From an uncultured Pelagibacteraceae bacterium (GTDB lineage Bacteria > Pseudomonadota > Alphaproteobacteria > Pelagibacterales > Pelagibacteraceae): a stretch of DNA of 64,000 bases. A program made the translations under genes and the position numbers. The notes below the pieces were generated by a model, which saw nothing but the letters and a program-made list of their open reading frames with translations, was not told where the DNA came from and made no database searches. Below, piece by piece: positions 32,997 through 42,190 of the stretch; positions within the stretch are counted from its first letter, which is position 1; every line of letters begins with the position of its first letter. The DNA is taken from NCBI GenBank assembly GCA_902515095.1, contig CABXTC010000005.1, forward strand, positions 34,666-98,665, in the 5' to 3' direction.

Positions 32997-33156
32997 GTTT
33001 TTCAGCAAAAAATAGACCTATTAAAAGCAAAGCTGTCCAACCAAGTCCTAACAGTCCTTTGATTATGTTAGTATCAGCACTCCATAAATCAAGAACTAAT
33101 GCTCCAAAAATTAAACCTAGAACATAAATAATAATTACAATTGATGTTTTGCTCAT
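32983..33156 (-). CDS. Small two-helix membrane protein, 57 aa
   Basis: Encodes MSKTSIVIIIYVLGLIFGAL, a short linker VLDLWSADTNIIKG, and a second helix LLGLGWTALLLIGLFFAEK ending in HESN. Two helices joined by a short polar turn predict a hairpin-type inner-membrane protein with both ends on one side. The gene overlaps the start of the exported hypothetical protein by 14 bases and should be co-transcribed with it. No family recognised. Confidence 0.62.
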   Translation of the reverse strand: MSKTSIVIIIYVLGLIFGALVLDLWSADTNIIKGLLGLGWTALLLIGLFFAEKHESN

Positions 33157-33259
33157 TAATTAAAATATTTTTATAGAGAGATACCATTTTCAATTTTATA
33201 AGTATAGATCTCTATAGATAATTTTATAAGAAAATTATTACTATTTATAATAATTGTCG

Positions 33260-33288
33260 TTGGACAAATAATTACAATAATATATAAC
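33260..33288 (+). promoter_or_regulatory. Promoter of tRNA-Leu (and probably tig)
   Basis: A -35-like TTGGAC (33260-33265) and a -10 TATAAC (33283-33288) are separated by 17 bases. Transcription would begin about seven bases after the -10, near 33295, just before the tRNA at 33303. As nothing separates the tRNA from tig, this is the best promoter in sight for both. The DNA upstream to 33157 shows an imperfect repeat of TATAGAT and nothing else clear. Confidence 0.65.
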
Positions 33289-33302
33289 CCTCATGAACTT
33301 GT

Positions 33303-33387
33303 GGGGCGATGGCGGAATTGGTAGACGCGTCGGTCTTAGGAACCGATAGAGCAATCTGTGAAGGTTCGAGTCCTTTTCGCCCTACCA
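33303..33387 (+). tRNA. trnL: tRNA-Leu (anticodon UAG)
   Basis: An 85-base class II tRNA. The acceptor stem GGGGCGA pairs with TCGCCCT (first pair G-T), the anticodon stem is TCGGT/ACCGA with loop CTTAGGA, giving anticodon TAG at 33337-33339, the T-loop GTTCGAGTC is normal and the CCA end is encoded. It reads CUA and other CUN codons. It lies ten bases before the tig ATG in the same direction. Confidence 0.96.
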
Positions 33388-33397
33388 TTAACTAATT

Positions 33398-34810
33398 ATG
33401 AAAGTTACAGTAGAAAATAAAAAAGGTTTAAATAAAGACATAAAAGTTTTCATTGATAAAAAAACAATGAATTCTTATATGGATGAAAAATATGAGGAAA
33501 TAAAAGGGACTGTAAATTTAAAAGGCTTCAGACCCGGAAAAGTTCCAATACAAGTTTTAAAAAAACAATTTGGTAAAGCAGTATTTGGTGAAGTTTTAGA
33601 TAAAGTGTTAAAAGACTCAACCACGAAAGCTTTAGAAGAAAATAAAATTAAACCTGCTGGACAACCGAAATTAGATCTTAAAACTTATGGAGAAGATAAA
33701 GATCTGGAATATATTATTTCTGTTACAGAGTTTCCAAAAGTAGAATTGAAGTCTATAGAAAATATAAAGTTTGATGAATACACAGTAAAGATTGATGTAA
33801 GTGAAACTGAAAAAAGAATTCAGGAAATTGCAAAAAATACACCAAGTTTTAAAGATACTCCTCCTGATACAAAAGCAAAAGAAGGTGATCTAGTGTCATT
33901 CGATTATACAGCTACAGTCGATGATAAATCATTTAAAGGAGGGGAAGGAAAAAATACTCAATTAACTTTAGGGAAAGATTTATTTTTAAAAGGTTTTGAT
34001 AAACAATTAGTTGGAGTTAAAAAAGATGATCAAAAAATTGTTGAAGCAACATTACCTGAAAATTTTCCTGAAAAAGATCTAATTAACAAAAAAGCAAAAT
34101 TTAATTGTAAAATTTTGTCAGTTAAAATTTCAGAAAAGGTAAAAATCGACGACCAATTTGCCAAAAATTTAGGAGCAAAGGATTTAGCTGATCTTAAAAA
34201 TCTCATTTCAAAACAGATTAATGATGAATATAAAAATTCATTAGACAGACTATCTAAAAACCAGATTCTTAAAGAATTAGAAAAATTTAAAGTTGATGAG
34301 ATACCGCAAAATTTAATTGAAGAAGAAGTAAAGGCGCTTTCTCAAGGAATGACAGATGAAGATAAAAAAAATAGTAAAGATAATTTTGAAGAAGTAGCCA
34401 AAAAAAGAATTAAGGTTGGATTAATATTAAATGAATTTGGAGAAAAAAATCAGATTAAAGTAACTGAACAAGAATTACAAGCTGAGGTTCAAAAGCAAAT
34501 TCGAATGATGCCAGGTCAAGAAAAAATGGTAATGGATTTTTATCAAAAAAATCAATCAGCTCTAGCAAGTTTGAGAGGTACGGTATATGAAGAAAAAATT
34601 TTAAATCTTGTTAAACAAAAAGCTAAAGCTAATAAAAAAGAAGTTTCAAAAGATGAAGCTGAAAAAATATTAAAACAATCTCAAAATCAGGATAATGAAA
34701 AAAAACAACCATCAAACAAAAAAGTTGAAACAAAAAAAAAAGAAGTGAAAAAAAATACCACAAAATCTAAGACTGATCTGAAAAAAACAAAAAAAGTTAG
34801 CAAAAAGTAA
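33398..34810 (+). CDS. tig: Trigger factor (ribosome-bound chaperone/PPIase)
   Basis: A 470-residue protein that meets nascent chains at the ribosome exit. The ribosome-binding signature region GFRPGKVPIQVLKKQFGK is at about residues 44-61, the FKBP-type domain runs from about 155 (EGDLVSFDYTATVDDKSF) to 245, followed by the helical arms. The last 58 residues form a lysine-rich tail (about 22 Lys) absent from E. coli but seen in various lengths in alphaproteobacteria. It heads tig-clpP-clpX-lon. The tRNA-Leu ends only ten bases upstream and there is no Shine-Dalgarno in that space. Confidence 0.96.
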   Translation: MKVTVENKKGLNKDIKVFIDKKTMNSYMDEKYEEIKGTVNLKGFRPGKVPIQVLKKQFGKAVFGEVLDKVLKDSTTKALEENKIKPAGQPKLDLKTYGEDKDLEYIISVTEFPKVELKSIENIKFDEYTVKIDVSETEKRIQEIAKNTPSFKDTPPDTKAKEGDLVSFDYTATVDDKSFKGGEGKNTQLTLGKDLFLKGFDKQLVGVKKDDQKIVEATLPENFPEKDLINKKAKFNCKILSVKISEKVKIDDQFAKNLGAKDLADLKNLISKQINDEYKNSLDRLSKNQILKELEKFKVDEIPQNLIEEEVKALSQGMTDEDKKNSKDNFEEVAKKRIKVGLILNEFGEKNQIKVTEQELQAEVQKQIRMMPGQEKMVMDFYQKNQSALASLRGTVYEEKILNLVKQKAKANKKEVSKDEAEKILKQSQNQDNEKKQPSNKKVETKKKEVKKNTTKSKTDLKKTKKVSKK

Positions 34811-34843
34811 TCTCAAGTTGTATAAGTATATCGAATCAATTTT

Positions 34844-35455
34844 ATGAATAATAAATTATCTGAGCATATGAGTAGTTTGATCCCTATGGTTGTTGAGCAA
34901 TCAAGTAAAGGAGAACGAGCCTATGATATTTATTCAAGATTATTAAAAGAGAGAATTATTTTTTTAACTGGTCAAATAAATGACAATGTAGCCTCACTTG
35001 TAACAGCACAATTATTATTTTTAGAAGCAGAAGATCCGAAAAAAGAGATTTTTTTATACATCAATAGTCCAGGTGGTTTGGTAACTGCTGGTTTGGGAAT
35101 TTATGATACTATGCAATATGTCAAACCAGATATTTCAACATTATGTATTGGTCAAGCTGCTTCAATGGGATCCTTTTTGTTGTCTGCTGGAACCAAAGGA
35201 AAAAGATTTTCACTTCCAAATTCTAGAATAATGGTTCATCAACCTTCAGCAGGTTTTCAGGGACAAGCAACAGATATTGAAATCCATGCAAACGAGGTGC
35301 TATCTCTAAAAAAAAGATTAAATGAAATTTACTCTAAGCATACTGGCAAATCAGTGGATGAAATTAAATCAGCTCTAGAGAGAGATAATTTTATGACTGC
35401 TGAGACAGCAAAGTCTTTTGGCTTAATAGACTCTGTTGTGGAAAAAAGAACTTAG
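34844..35455 (+). CDS. clpP: ATP-dependent Clp protease proteolytic subunit
   Basis: A 203-residue serine protease with catalytic Ser107 ([11 protein letters not shown]), His132 ([10 protein letters not shown]) and Asp181 (LERDNF), spaced exactly as in E. coli ClpP. It forms the tetradecameric chamber that degrades proteins unfolded by ClpX, encoded next. There is a 33-base gap to tig and 88 bases to clpX. Confidence 0.98.
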   Translation: MNNKLSEHMSSLIPMVVEQSSKGERAYDIYSRLLKERIIFLTGQINDNVASLVTAQLLFLEAEDPKKEIFLYINSPGGLVTAGLGIYDTMQYVKPDISTLCIGQAASMGSFLLSAGTKGKRFSLPNSRIMVHQPSAGFQGQATDIEIHANEVLSLKKRLNEIYSKHTGKSVDEIKSALERDNFMTAETAKSFGLIDSVVEKRT

Positions 35456-35543
35456 AATACCACATATAGCATTTACCAATCCAAAACTTGATTAATAGGA
35501 GTCATTTATAATAAAGTATGTGAATTGATTCGTTATAAATTTT

Positions 35544-36812
35544 ATGAACACAAATAATAAAAATATTCTTTACTGTTCTTTTTGTGGCAAAAGCCAACAT
35601 GAAGTCAGAAAACTAATTGCAGGTCCTACAGTATTTATTTGTGATGAGTGTGTTGAACTATGTATGGACATCATTAAAGAAGAGAGCAAAGATACTTTTG
35701 TAAAACATCAAGATGGTCTTCCTTCCCCTAAAGAAATTTGTTCAGTCTTAGATGATTATGTGATTGGACAATCCCATGCAAAAAAGGTTTTATCCGTAGC
35801 AGTTCATAATCATTATAAAAGATTAAATTATGAAAACAAGACAAGTAAAAATGTTGAACTTGCAAAATCAAACATTCTTTTGGTTGGACCAACTGGTTGT
35901 GGAAAAACTTTGTTAGCACAAACACTTGCAAGAATATTAGATGTTCCATTTACAATGGCTGACGCAACAACTTTAACAGAAGCAGGTTATGTTGGTGAAG
36001 ATGTTGAAAATATTATTTTAAAATTATTACAAGCTGCAGACTACAATGTAGAAAAAGCCCAAAGAGGGATTGTTTATATTGATGAGGTCGATAAAATAAG
36101 TAGAAAATCTGAAAACCCATCAATTACAAGAGATGTATCTGGTGAAGGAGTTCAACAAGCTTTATTAAAGATAATGGAAGGTACTATCGCAAGTGTACCC
36201 CCTCAAGGAGGAAGAAAACATCCCCAACAGGAATTTTTGCAAGTTGATACAACTAATATATTATTTATTTGTGGTGGAGCTTTTGCTGGACTTGATAAAA
36301 TTATTTCTCAAAGAGATAAAGGAACTTCAATTGGTTTTGGAGCAGATGTTAAAAATACTCAGGACAAAAAAACTGGTGAGTGGATGAAAACCTTAGAACC
36401 AGAAGATTTATTAAAATATGGATTGATACCAGAATTTATTGGTAGATTGCCAATGATAGCAACTTTAGAAGATTTAGATGAAAAATCTTTAATAAAAATA
36501 CTTCAAGAGCCAAAAAACTCTTTAACAAAACAATACCAAGAATTATTTAAATTAGATGGTGCAAAATTAGTATTTAAAGACAATGCCTTAAAGGAAATAG
36601 CTCTTAAGGCAATTAGTAAAAAAACTGGAGCAAGAGGTTTAAGATCTATATTAGAAAATATTCTTTTAAAAACTATGTATGATTTACCAAGTTCAGAAAA
36701 TATTGAAGAAGTAATCGTTGACGCATCTTCAGTTAAGGGCCAGACTCAACCTATATTAGTTCATTCAAAAAAAGATAGTAAGTCTAAAACTACCAAGACA
36801 ACAGCGGCTTAA
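35544..36812 (+). CDS. clpX: ClpX unfoldase, ATP-binding subunit of ClpXP
   Basis: A 422-residue AAA+ protein. The N-terminal zinc site is Cys11, Cys14, Cys33 and Cys36; Walker A GPTGCGKT is residues 115-122; Walker [11 protein letters not shown] follows, with the [24 protein letters not shown] segment and the arginine finger/sensor in [10 protein letters not shown] near the end. The IGFGADV sequence is the ClpP-binding loop. It unfolds ssrA-tagged and other substrates. The 88-base gap upstream contains a TTGATT and TATAAT pair with poor spacing, so a separate promoter is possible but not convincing. Confidence 0.98.
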   Translation: MNTNNKNILYCSFCGKSQHEVRKLIAGPTVFICDECVELCMDIIKEESKDTFVKHQDGLPSPKEICSVLDDYVIGQSHAKKVLSVAVHNHYKRLNYENKTSKNVELAKSNILLVGPTGCGKTLLAQTLARILDVPFTMADATTLTEAGYVGEDVENIILKLLQAADYNVEKAQRGIVYIDEVDKISRKSENPSITRDVSGEGVQQALLKIMEGTIASVPPQGGRKHPQQEFLQVDTTNILFICGGAFAGLDKIISQRDKGTSIGFGADVKNTQDKKTGEWMKTLEPEDLLKYGLIPEFIGRLPMIATLEDLDEKSLIKILQEPKNSLTKQYQELFKLDGAKLVFKDNALKEIALKAISKKTGARGLRSILENILLKTMYDLPSSENIEEVIVDASSVKGQTQPILVHSKKDSKSKTTKTTAA

Positions 36813-36858
36813 TAGCCCTAATAACTTGTAAAAAGGTATTGCAAAAACAATTTTAATA

Positions 36859-36877
36859 TCCATATTCACAATATGGA
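36859..36877 (+). promoter_or_regulatory. Hairpin enclosing the lon start codon
   Basis: TCCATATT and AATATGGA form a perfect eight-base stem with a CAC loop, and the lon ATG (36873-36875) is entirely inside the 3' arm. Two G-C and six A-U pairs would make a weak but real structure at low temperature. A structure of this type limits ribosome access and could melt on warming. The sequence is certain; the regulatory meaning is inference. Confidence 0.5.
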
Positions 36878-39248
36878 AGTAAAAAGTTCATTACCGTTAT
36901 TACCACTGAGAGACATTGTTGTTTTTCCAAGCATGGTAATTCCATTATTTGTAGGAAGAGATAAGTCTATTTCTGCATTAAACGAGGTGATGAAAAAAGA
37001 AAAAAAGATTATCTTAGTTACTCAAAAAAATTCTGAAATCGATGACCCCAAAAAAACAGATATATTTATGTATGGATGTGAGGGAAGCATTCTTCAATTA
37101 TTAAAGTTACCAGACGGAACTGTAAAAGTGCTTGTTGAGGGAACAAGAAGAGTAAAAATTACAGATTTTAAAGATAATGAAAAATTTATAACATGTGATT
37201 TTACTGCTTATAACGATATTAATGGTGATGAAGATTTATATCCTTTATCAGTAACAGCAATTAGAAGAATGGAAAAGTTATCTTCTATTAATAAAAAAGT
37301 ATCCAACGAAACAATCAACACAATTAAACAATTAAAAGACCCATCTCAAATAGCTGATAATATTGCATCACACATTACCGCTACTATCTCAGAGAAACAA
37401 CAAATTTTCGAAACTGTTGATGTAAAGAAAAGGCTTAATTCAATTATTAAAATAATGGAGAATGAAACTAGCATAATTGGTGTAGAAAAAAGAATAAGAG
37501 GAAGAGTGAAAACTCAAATGGAAAAAACTCAAAGAGAATATTATTTAAATGAACAACTTAAAGCGATACAAAAAGAACTTGGTGAAATAGAAGACGGAAA
37601 AGACGAGAATACAAGCTTGAACAAAGCTATCCTTAAATCAAAAATGCCTAAAGAAGTTGAAAAAAAATGTCTTCAAGAATTAAAAAAATTAAAAAATATG
37701 AGTCCTATGTCTGCAGAAGCTACAGTTGTAAGAAATTACTTGGATTGGATGATAGATCTTCCGTGGCATAAAAAAAGCGATGTAGAAATTGATTTAAAAA
37801 AAGCTCTAGGTGTTCTTGATAAAGATCATTTTGGTTTAGAAAAAGTTAAAGAAAGAATTGTAGAATTTTTAGCTGTGCAAAAAAGAATGGATAAAATTAA
37901 GGGCCCAATTCTTTGTCTAGTTGGTCCTCCGGGTGTAGGAAAAACATCTTTAGGAAAATCAATTGCAAAAGCTACAAATAGAGAATTTGTGAGAATGTCT
38001 GTTGGTGGAATGAGAGATGAAGCAGAAATAAGAGGACACAGAAGAACTTATATAGGTTCTTTGCCTGGTAAAATTATTCAGATGATGAAAAGAGCTGGAA
38101 CTAAAAATCCACTGATACTTTTAGATGAAATTGATAAAATTGGAAACGATTACAGAGGTGATCCTTCGTCAGCTTTACTGGAAGCTTTAGATCCTGAACA
38201 GAACACAACATTTAATGACCATTATCTTGAAGTTGATTATGATTTATCTGATGTGATGTTTGTTACAACTGCGAATACATTAAATATTTTACCTCCATTG
38301 TTAGACAGAATGGAAGTAATTAGATTAGCAGGATATACAGAGGATGAAAAGATTAGTATTGCTAATAAGTACCTGCTTCCAAAACAAATAAAGGATAATG
38401 GTGTTAAAGAAAAAGAGATGAATTTAGGTAATGATATTATTAAAGAAGTAATAAGAAGTTACACAAAAGAATCAGGCGTTAGAAACCTTGAGAGAGAAAT
38501 TTCTAAGATTGCAAGAAAAGTGGTTAAAAAAGTTGTGTCTGGAGAGGAAAAAGAAGTCAATATTGATACAAAAAATTTACCAGATTTTTTAGGAGTTCCA
38601 AAATTTAAGTCTGGTGAGTTGGAAACAGAAAATAGAGTAGGTATAGTTACAGGACTAGCATGGACAGAGTACGGGGGTGAAATTTTAAAAATTGAGACTG
38701 TTACGATGCCAGGTAAAGGTCGTATGCAAATTACAGGTAAACTTGGGGATGTTATGCAAGAATCTGTAAAAGCTGCTAAGTCATTTGTTAGATCGAAATG
38801 TTTAGAGTATGGAATTATTCCGCCATTATTTGAAAAAAAAGATTTTCATATTCATGTACCAGAAGGAGCGACTCCAAAAGACGGTCCATCAGCAGGTATA
38901 GGAATGGTTACTTCAATTGTTTCATCGATTACCAATATTCCAGTGAAAAAGGATGTTGCCATGACAGGAGAGGTGACTTTAACTGGTCAAGTATTGCCAA
39001 TAGGTGGTTTGAAAGAAAAATTGATTGCAGCCCATAGAGCGGGCGTAAAAGAGGTTTTAATTCCAAGGGAGAACGAGAAAGATCTTGTTGATATGCCTAA
39101 AAAAATTATCGATGAGATTAAAATTACACCAGTTGAATTTGCTGATGAAGTTTTAAAAATTGCTTTAACTAAAGAACTTAAGAAGACAGAGTGGGTTGAG
39201 GTAGATATGTCCAAAAAAGACGATAAATCTCAAGCTAGCATTCAATAA
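36873..39248 (+). CDS. lon: ATP-dependent protease Lon
   Basis: A 791-residue Lon: the N-terminal substrate domain starts SLPLLPLRDIVVFPSMVIPL, Walker A GPPGVGKTS starts at residue 351, Walker B LILLDEIDKIG follows, and the Ser-Lys dyad is Ser673 (PKDGPSAGIGM) and Lys716 (GGLKEKLIAAHRAG), 43 residues apart as in E. coli. It degrades damaged and regulatory proteins. It ends the tig-clpP-clpX-lon block. The start codon is buried in a hairpin and no clear Shine-Dalgarno precedes it. Confidence 0.98.
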   Translation: MEVKSSLPLLPLRDIVVFPSMVIPLFVGRDKSISALNEVMKKEKKIILVTQKNSEIDDPKKTDIFMYGCEGSILQLLKLPDGTVKVLVEGTRRVKITDFKDNEKFITCDFTAYNDINGDEDLYPLSVTAIRRMEKLSSINKKVSNETINTIKQLKDPSQIADNIASHITATISEKQQIFETVDVKKRLNSIIKIMENETSIIGVEKRIRGRVKTQMEKTQREYYLNEQLKAIQKELGEIEDGKDENTSLNKAILKSKMPKEVEKKCLQELKKLKNMSPMSAEATVVRNYLDWMIDLPWHKKSDVEIDLKKALGVLDKDHFGLEKVKERIVEFLAVQKRMDKIKGPILCLVGPPGVGKTSLGKSIAKATNREFVRMSVGGMRDEAEIRGHRRTYIGSLPGKIIQMMKRAGTKNPLILLDEIDKIGNDYRGDPSSALLEALDPEQNTTFNDHYLEVDYDLSDVMFVTTANTLNILPPLLDRMEVIRLAGYTEDEKISIANKYLLPKQIKDNGVKEKEMNLGNDIIKEVIRSYTKESGVRNLEREISKIARKVVKKVVSGEEKEVNIDTKNLPDFLGVPKFKSGELETENRVGIVTGLAWTEYGGEILKIETVTMPGKGRMQITGKLGDVMQESVKAAKSFVRSKCLEYGIIPPLFEKKDFHIHVPEGATPKDGPSAGIGMVTSIVSSITNIPVKKDVAMTGEVTLTGQVLPIGGLKEKLIAAHRAGVKEVLIPRENEKDLVDMPKKIIDEIKITPVEFADEVLKIALTKELKKTEWVEVDMSKKDDKSQASIQ

Positions 39249-39371
39249 TCTTTAATTTTTTCAGATATTTACTTCGATAAATTTTTTCTACCTAAGCTAA
39301 TTTATTCACTAGATCTACATTAATATTTTAGGTAACCTGTTTTAAATAAATAATAACTAAGGGAAATAAAT

Positions 39372-40346
39372 ATGAATAAATTAAGTAAAATAATCGTAGT
39401 ATTATTCTCGTCTTTATTTTTAAGTTTTGCAGCAAATTCAGTTGAAGTAAAATTTGGACACGTGGGTAAACCAGGTTCTCTTTTTTCAGCTTCAGTCGAT
39501 CACTTTGCAAAGCTTGCTAATAAGAGATTGGGTAACAAAGGAAAAGTAACTGTATTTGGTTCTTCTCAACTTGGAAAAGATAAACAAGGTATGCAGAAAC
39601 TTAAGTTAGGTACAGTTAATATGTGGTTACCTTCATCAGTAATGGCTTCTATCCATGATGAGTTTGGTGTTTTTGATATGCCTTTTATAATTAAAGACAG
39701 AAAACACATGGCTAAAGTTGAAAAAAATGTTTTACCAGGAATGTTCAAAAATCTTGAAGATAAAACTGGTTACAAAGTTATTGCTGTATGGGAAAATGGT
39801 TTTAGACATATAACAAATAATACTAGACCAATTAACACTCCAAATGATTTAAAAGGAATTAAATTAAGAACTCCTAAATCAAAATGGAGAGTTAAAATGT
39901 TCCAATCATATGGTGCAAATCCAACTCCAATGTCCTTTTCTGAAGTATTTACTGCTTTAAAAACTGGTACAATGGATGGACAAGAAAACCCATATGCTCA
40001 AATAGCTAGTGCTAAATTTCAAGAAGTTCAAAAATATTTATCAATCACAGGTCACGTTTACACTCCTGCTTATGTAACTGTTCATAAGGACCACTGGAAT
40101 AAACTACCTGCAGATGTTCAAGATATTTTAGAAAAAGCTGCTCAAGATACACAAAAATTTGTATACAAAGAAGCTGCTAAGCTTGAAAAATCTTTATTGA
40201 AAGTAATTAAAGATGCTGGTGTCCAAGTAAATGAAGCGGACAAAGGTGCCTTTATTGCTGCAAGTAAAGGAATCTACGATCAATTTGGATCAGAAGTTCC
40301 TACTGGTGGTGCTTTAGTTAAAAAAGTATCATCTTTAGCAAAATAA
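39372..40346 (+). CDS. dctP: TRAP transporter substrate-binding protein, DctP family
   Basis: A 324-residue periplasmic binding protein with a signal peptide (KIIVVLFSSLFLSFAANS). VEVKFGHVGKPGSLFSASVD begins the mature protein; LKGIKLRTPKSKWRVKMFQS contains the conserved arginine that salt-bridges the substrate carboxylate; FTALKTGTMDGQENPYAQI is the DctP signature. The ligand is a small carboxylate of unknown identity. An AAGGGAAA ribosome site is upstream. The 123 bases between lon and this gene show no other clear element. dctQ follows after a hairpin. Confidence 0.92.
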   Translation: MNKLSKIIVVLFSSLFLSFAANSVEVKFGHVGKPGSLFSASVDHFAKLANKRLGNKGKVTVFGSSQLGKDKQGMQKLKLGTVNMWLPSSVMASIHDEFGVFDMPFIIKDRKHMAKVEKNVLPGMFKNLEDKTGYKVIAVWENGFRHITNNTRPINTPNDLKGIKLRTPKSKWRVKMFQSYGANPTPMSFSEVFTALKTGTMDGQENPYAQIASAKFQEVQKYLSITGHVYTPAYVTVHKDHWNKLPADVQDILEKAAQDTQKFVYKEAAKLEKSLLKVIKDAGVQVNEADKGAFIAASKGIYDQFGSEVPTGGALVKKVSSLAK

Positions 40347-40366
40347 TATAAAGAAAAAACTTTTAT

Positions 40367-40389
40367 CAGGCCCTCGTCCAGAGGGCCTG
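40367..40389 (+). other. GC-rich hairpin between dctP and dctQ
   Basis: CAGGCCCTC and GAGGGCCTG form a perfect nine-base stem around GTCCA. It ends eight bases before the dctQ ATG. No T-run follows on the plus strand, so it is less a terminator than a stability or attenuation element. Read on the minus strand, the A-rich stretch before it would give a T-run, but no gene comes from that side. Confidence 0.7.
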
Positions 40390-40397
40390 AACATTAT

Positions 40398-40907
40398 ATG
40401 AAGTTACAAAATTTTATAAATTCGTACGAAAAAATACTAAAACTAATACTGTTTATAATGATGGTTGCATTAGCAGTAACAGTTTTAATGGGAGTTACCT
40501 TTCGTTTTGCAGGCAGTGCTTTAGTTTGGTATGATGAAGTTGCTGCAGTCCAACTTGCATGGATAACATATTATGGTTCAGCTTATGCTGCATTAAAAGG
40601 CTCGCATATAAGTGTTCCAAGTATTTTCAAAGCTTTTCCACTAGCTCTTAGAAAGATCTTCTTTGTAGTTTCCAAAATTGTTGTTTATGGTTTTTTAATA
40701 TTATTGGCTTACTACGGATATTTAGTTTTAACTCTGATAACTGGGGAAACATTGGTTACATTGGAATGGGTTCCTCAAACATTTGTTCAATCGGTTATTC
40801 CGATTGCTTCCTGTCTATTTATTTTGTCTGAAACCTTAAGAATTCCCGAAGACTATAGGAATTTAGTTCTTCAAAATACAGGTGAAGAGCAAACAGGGGA
40901 TATTTAA
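40398..40907 (+). CDS. dctQ: TRAP transporter small permease (DctQ)
   Basis: A 169-residue four-helix protein: ILKLILFIMMVALAVTVLMG first, then WYDEVAAVQLAWITYYGSAYAA and LKGSHISVPSIF (family motif), two further helices and a polar tail ending TGEEQTGDI. It bridges DctP and DctM function in the inner membrane. Its stop shares one base with the dctM start (TAATG). The Shine-Dalgarno region is occupied by the hairpin just upstream. Confidence 0.88.
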   Translation: MKLQNFINSYEKILKLILFIMMVALAVTVLMGVTFRFAGSALVWYDEVAAVQLAWITYYGSAYAALKGSHISVPSIFKAFPLALRKIFFVVSKIVVYGFLILLAYYGYLVLTLITGETLVTLEWVPQTFVQSVIPIASCLFILSETLRIPEDYRNLVLQNTGEEQTGDI

Positions 40908-42190
40908 TGATAATTCTTACTATGTTTATGGTCTTGTTGCTACTTTTGTCAATAAATGTACCTATAGCAATTGGACTTGCTGTTACAACTATTATTGCAA
41001 TGGTAATGAAGACAGGTACAAGCTTTTTAATTGATACCGCTATTGTAATGTTTGATGGGTCCATGAAGTTCCCATTGATTGCAATACCACTATTTATTTT
41101 GGCAGGATCCATAATGAACAGTGCTGGCATTTCTAGAAGACTAATAGCTTTTGCTTCCGCTCTTGTTGGGTTTATTAAGGGTGGCTTGAGCATGATCAAT
41201 ATTGCAACCTCAATGTTTTTTGCTGAGATTTCTGGATCGGCTGTAGCAGACGTTGCTGCATTGGGTTCTATTCTAATTCCAGCAATGAAGAAAAAAGGAT
41301 ATCCAGGAGCATTTGCTGCTGCTGTCACTTCGTCCTCAGCATCTTTAGCAATTATTATTCCACCATCGATACCAATGATTGTTTACGCAGTTATGTCTCA
41401 AAGTTCAGTTGTTCAATTATTTGTAGCTGGAATTGTTCCAGGAGTAATTGGTGGTTTTTTTCTAATGTTAGCTGCTTATATTACAGCAAGAAGAAAAAAC
41501 TTTCCTGTGGAGGAAACATTTAACATTCCAAATGTCAAAAAGACTGCAAAGGATGCGGCATTAGCATTCTTATTACCAGTAATTATTTTAGGAGGTATTT
41601 TTGGTGGAGTTGTAACTGCAACCGAAGGAGCTGGTTTGGCAGTTGTTGCGTCATTAGTAATTGGTTTTATATATAAAGAAATAGATTTTAAAAGATTATA
41701 CGAGTCAGCTACTGAAGGTGCGATTCAAACAGCATCAGTAATGTTATTAGTAGCAGCTTCAGTTTTATTAGGTGAATTTTTAACCATTGAGCAAATTCCT
41801 CAAAAAGTTGCTGGTTCAATTATTGATTTTACAAATAATAAATATGCTGTTCTAGGAATATTAAATGTATTTTTATTAATAATAGGTTTTTTTTTACACT
41901 CAGTTGCAGCAATAATTTTAACTGTACCAATAGTAATGCCGTTAGTTAACGCAGTTGGTATTGATCCTGTTCATTTTGGAATAATTGTAACTTTAAATTT
42001 AGCAATTGGACAACAAACACCCCCAGTAGCAAGTGTACTAGTCACAGCTTGCTCAGTTGCAAAAGCAGATATTTGGGATGTTACAAGATCTAACATATCT
42101 TTTATATGTGTATTGTTAATATTATTACTTTTAGTAACTTATGTCCCAGCTATACCAATGACATTAGTTGAATATTTTTATAGGAGTTAG
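40907..42190 (+). CDS. dctM: TRAP transporter large permease (DctM)
   Basis: A 427-residue, twelve-helix protein. FPLIAIPLFILAGSIMNSAG, FFAEISGSAVADVAALGSIL, AIIIPPSIPMIVYAVMSQSS and the late IVTLNLAIGQQTPPVASVL are the DctM signatures. It is the ion-coupled core of the second complete TRAP system in this window. The enoyl-CoA hydratase gene begins directly after the stop with no gap, so uptake and catabolic genes share a transcript. Confidence 0.93.
   Translation: MIILTMFMVLLLLLSINVPIAIGLAVTTIIAMVMKTGTSFLIDTAIVMFDGSMKFPLIAIPLFILAGSIMNSAGISRRLIAFASALVGFIKGGLSMINIATSMFFAEISGSAVADVAALGSILIPAMKKKGYPGAFAAAVTSSSASLAIIIPPSIPMIVYAVMSQSSVVQLFVAGIVPGVIGGFFLMLAAYITARRKNFPVEETFNIPNVKKTAKDAALAFLLPVIILGGIFGGVVTATEGAGLAVVASLVIGFIYKEIDFKRLYESATEGAIQTASVMLLVAASVLLGEFLTIEQIPQKVAGSIIDFTNNKYAVLGILNVFLLIIGFFLHSVAAIILTVPIVMPLVNAVGIDPVHFGIIVTLNLAIGQQTPPVASVLVTACSVAKADIWDVTRSNISFICVLLILLLLVTYVPAIPMTLVEYFYRS

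Noticed and set aside
35456..35543. Separate clpX promoter
   Set aside because: TTGATT and TATAAT are both present but only about 13 bases apart, below the usual spacing, so I did not list it as a feature.
40819..41328. Minus-strand open frame of 169 codons spanning dctQ and dctM
   Set aside because: Alanine/isoleucine-rich mirror of a membrane protein; typical antisense frame of a hydrophobic gene.
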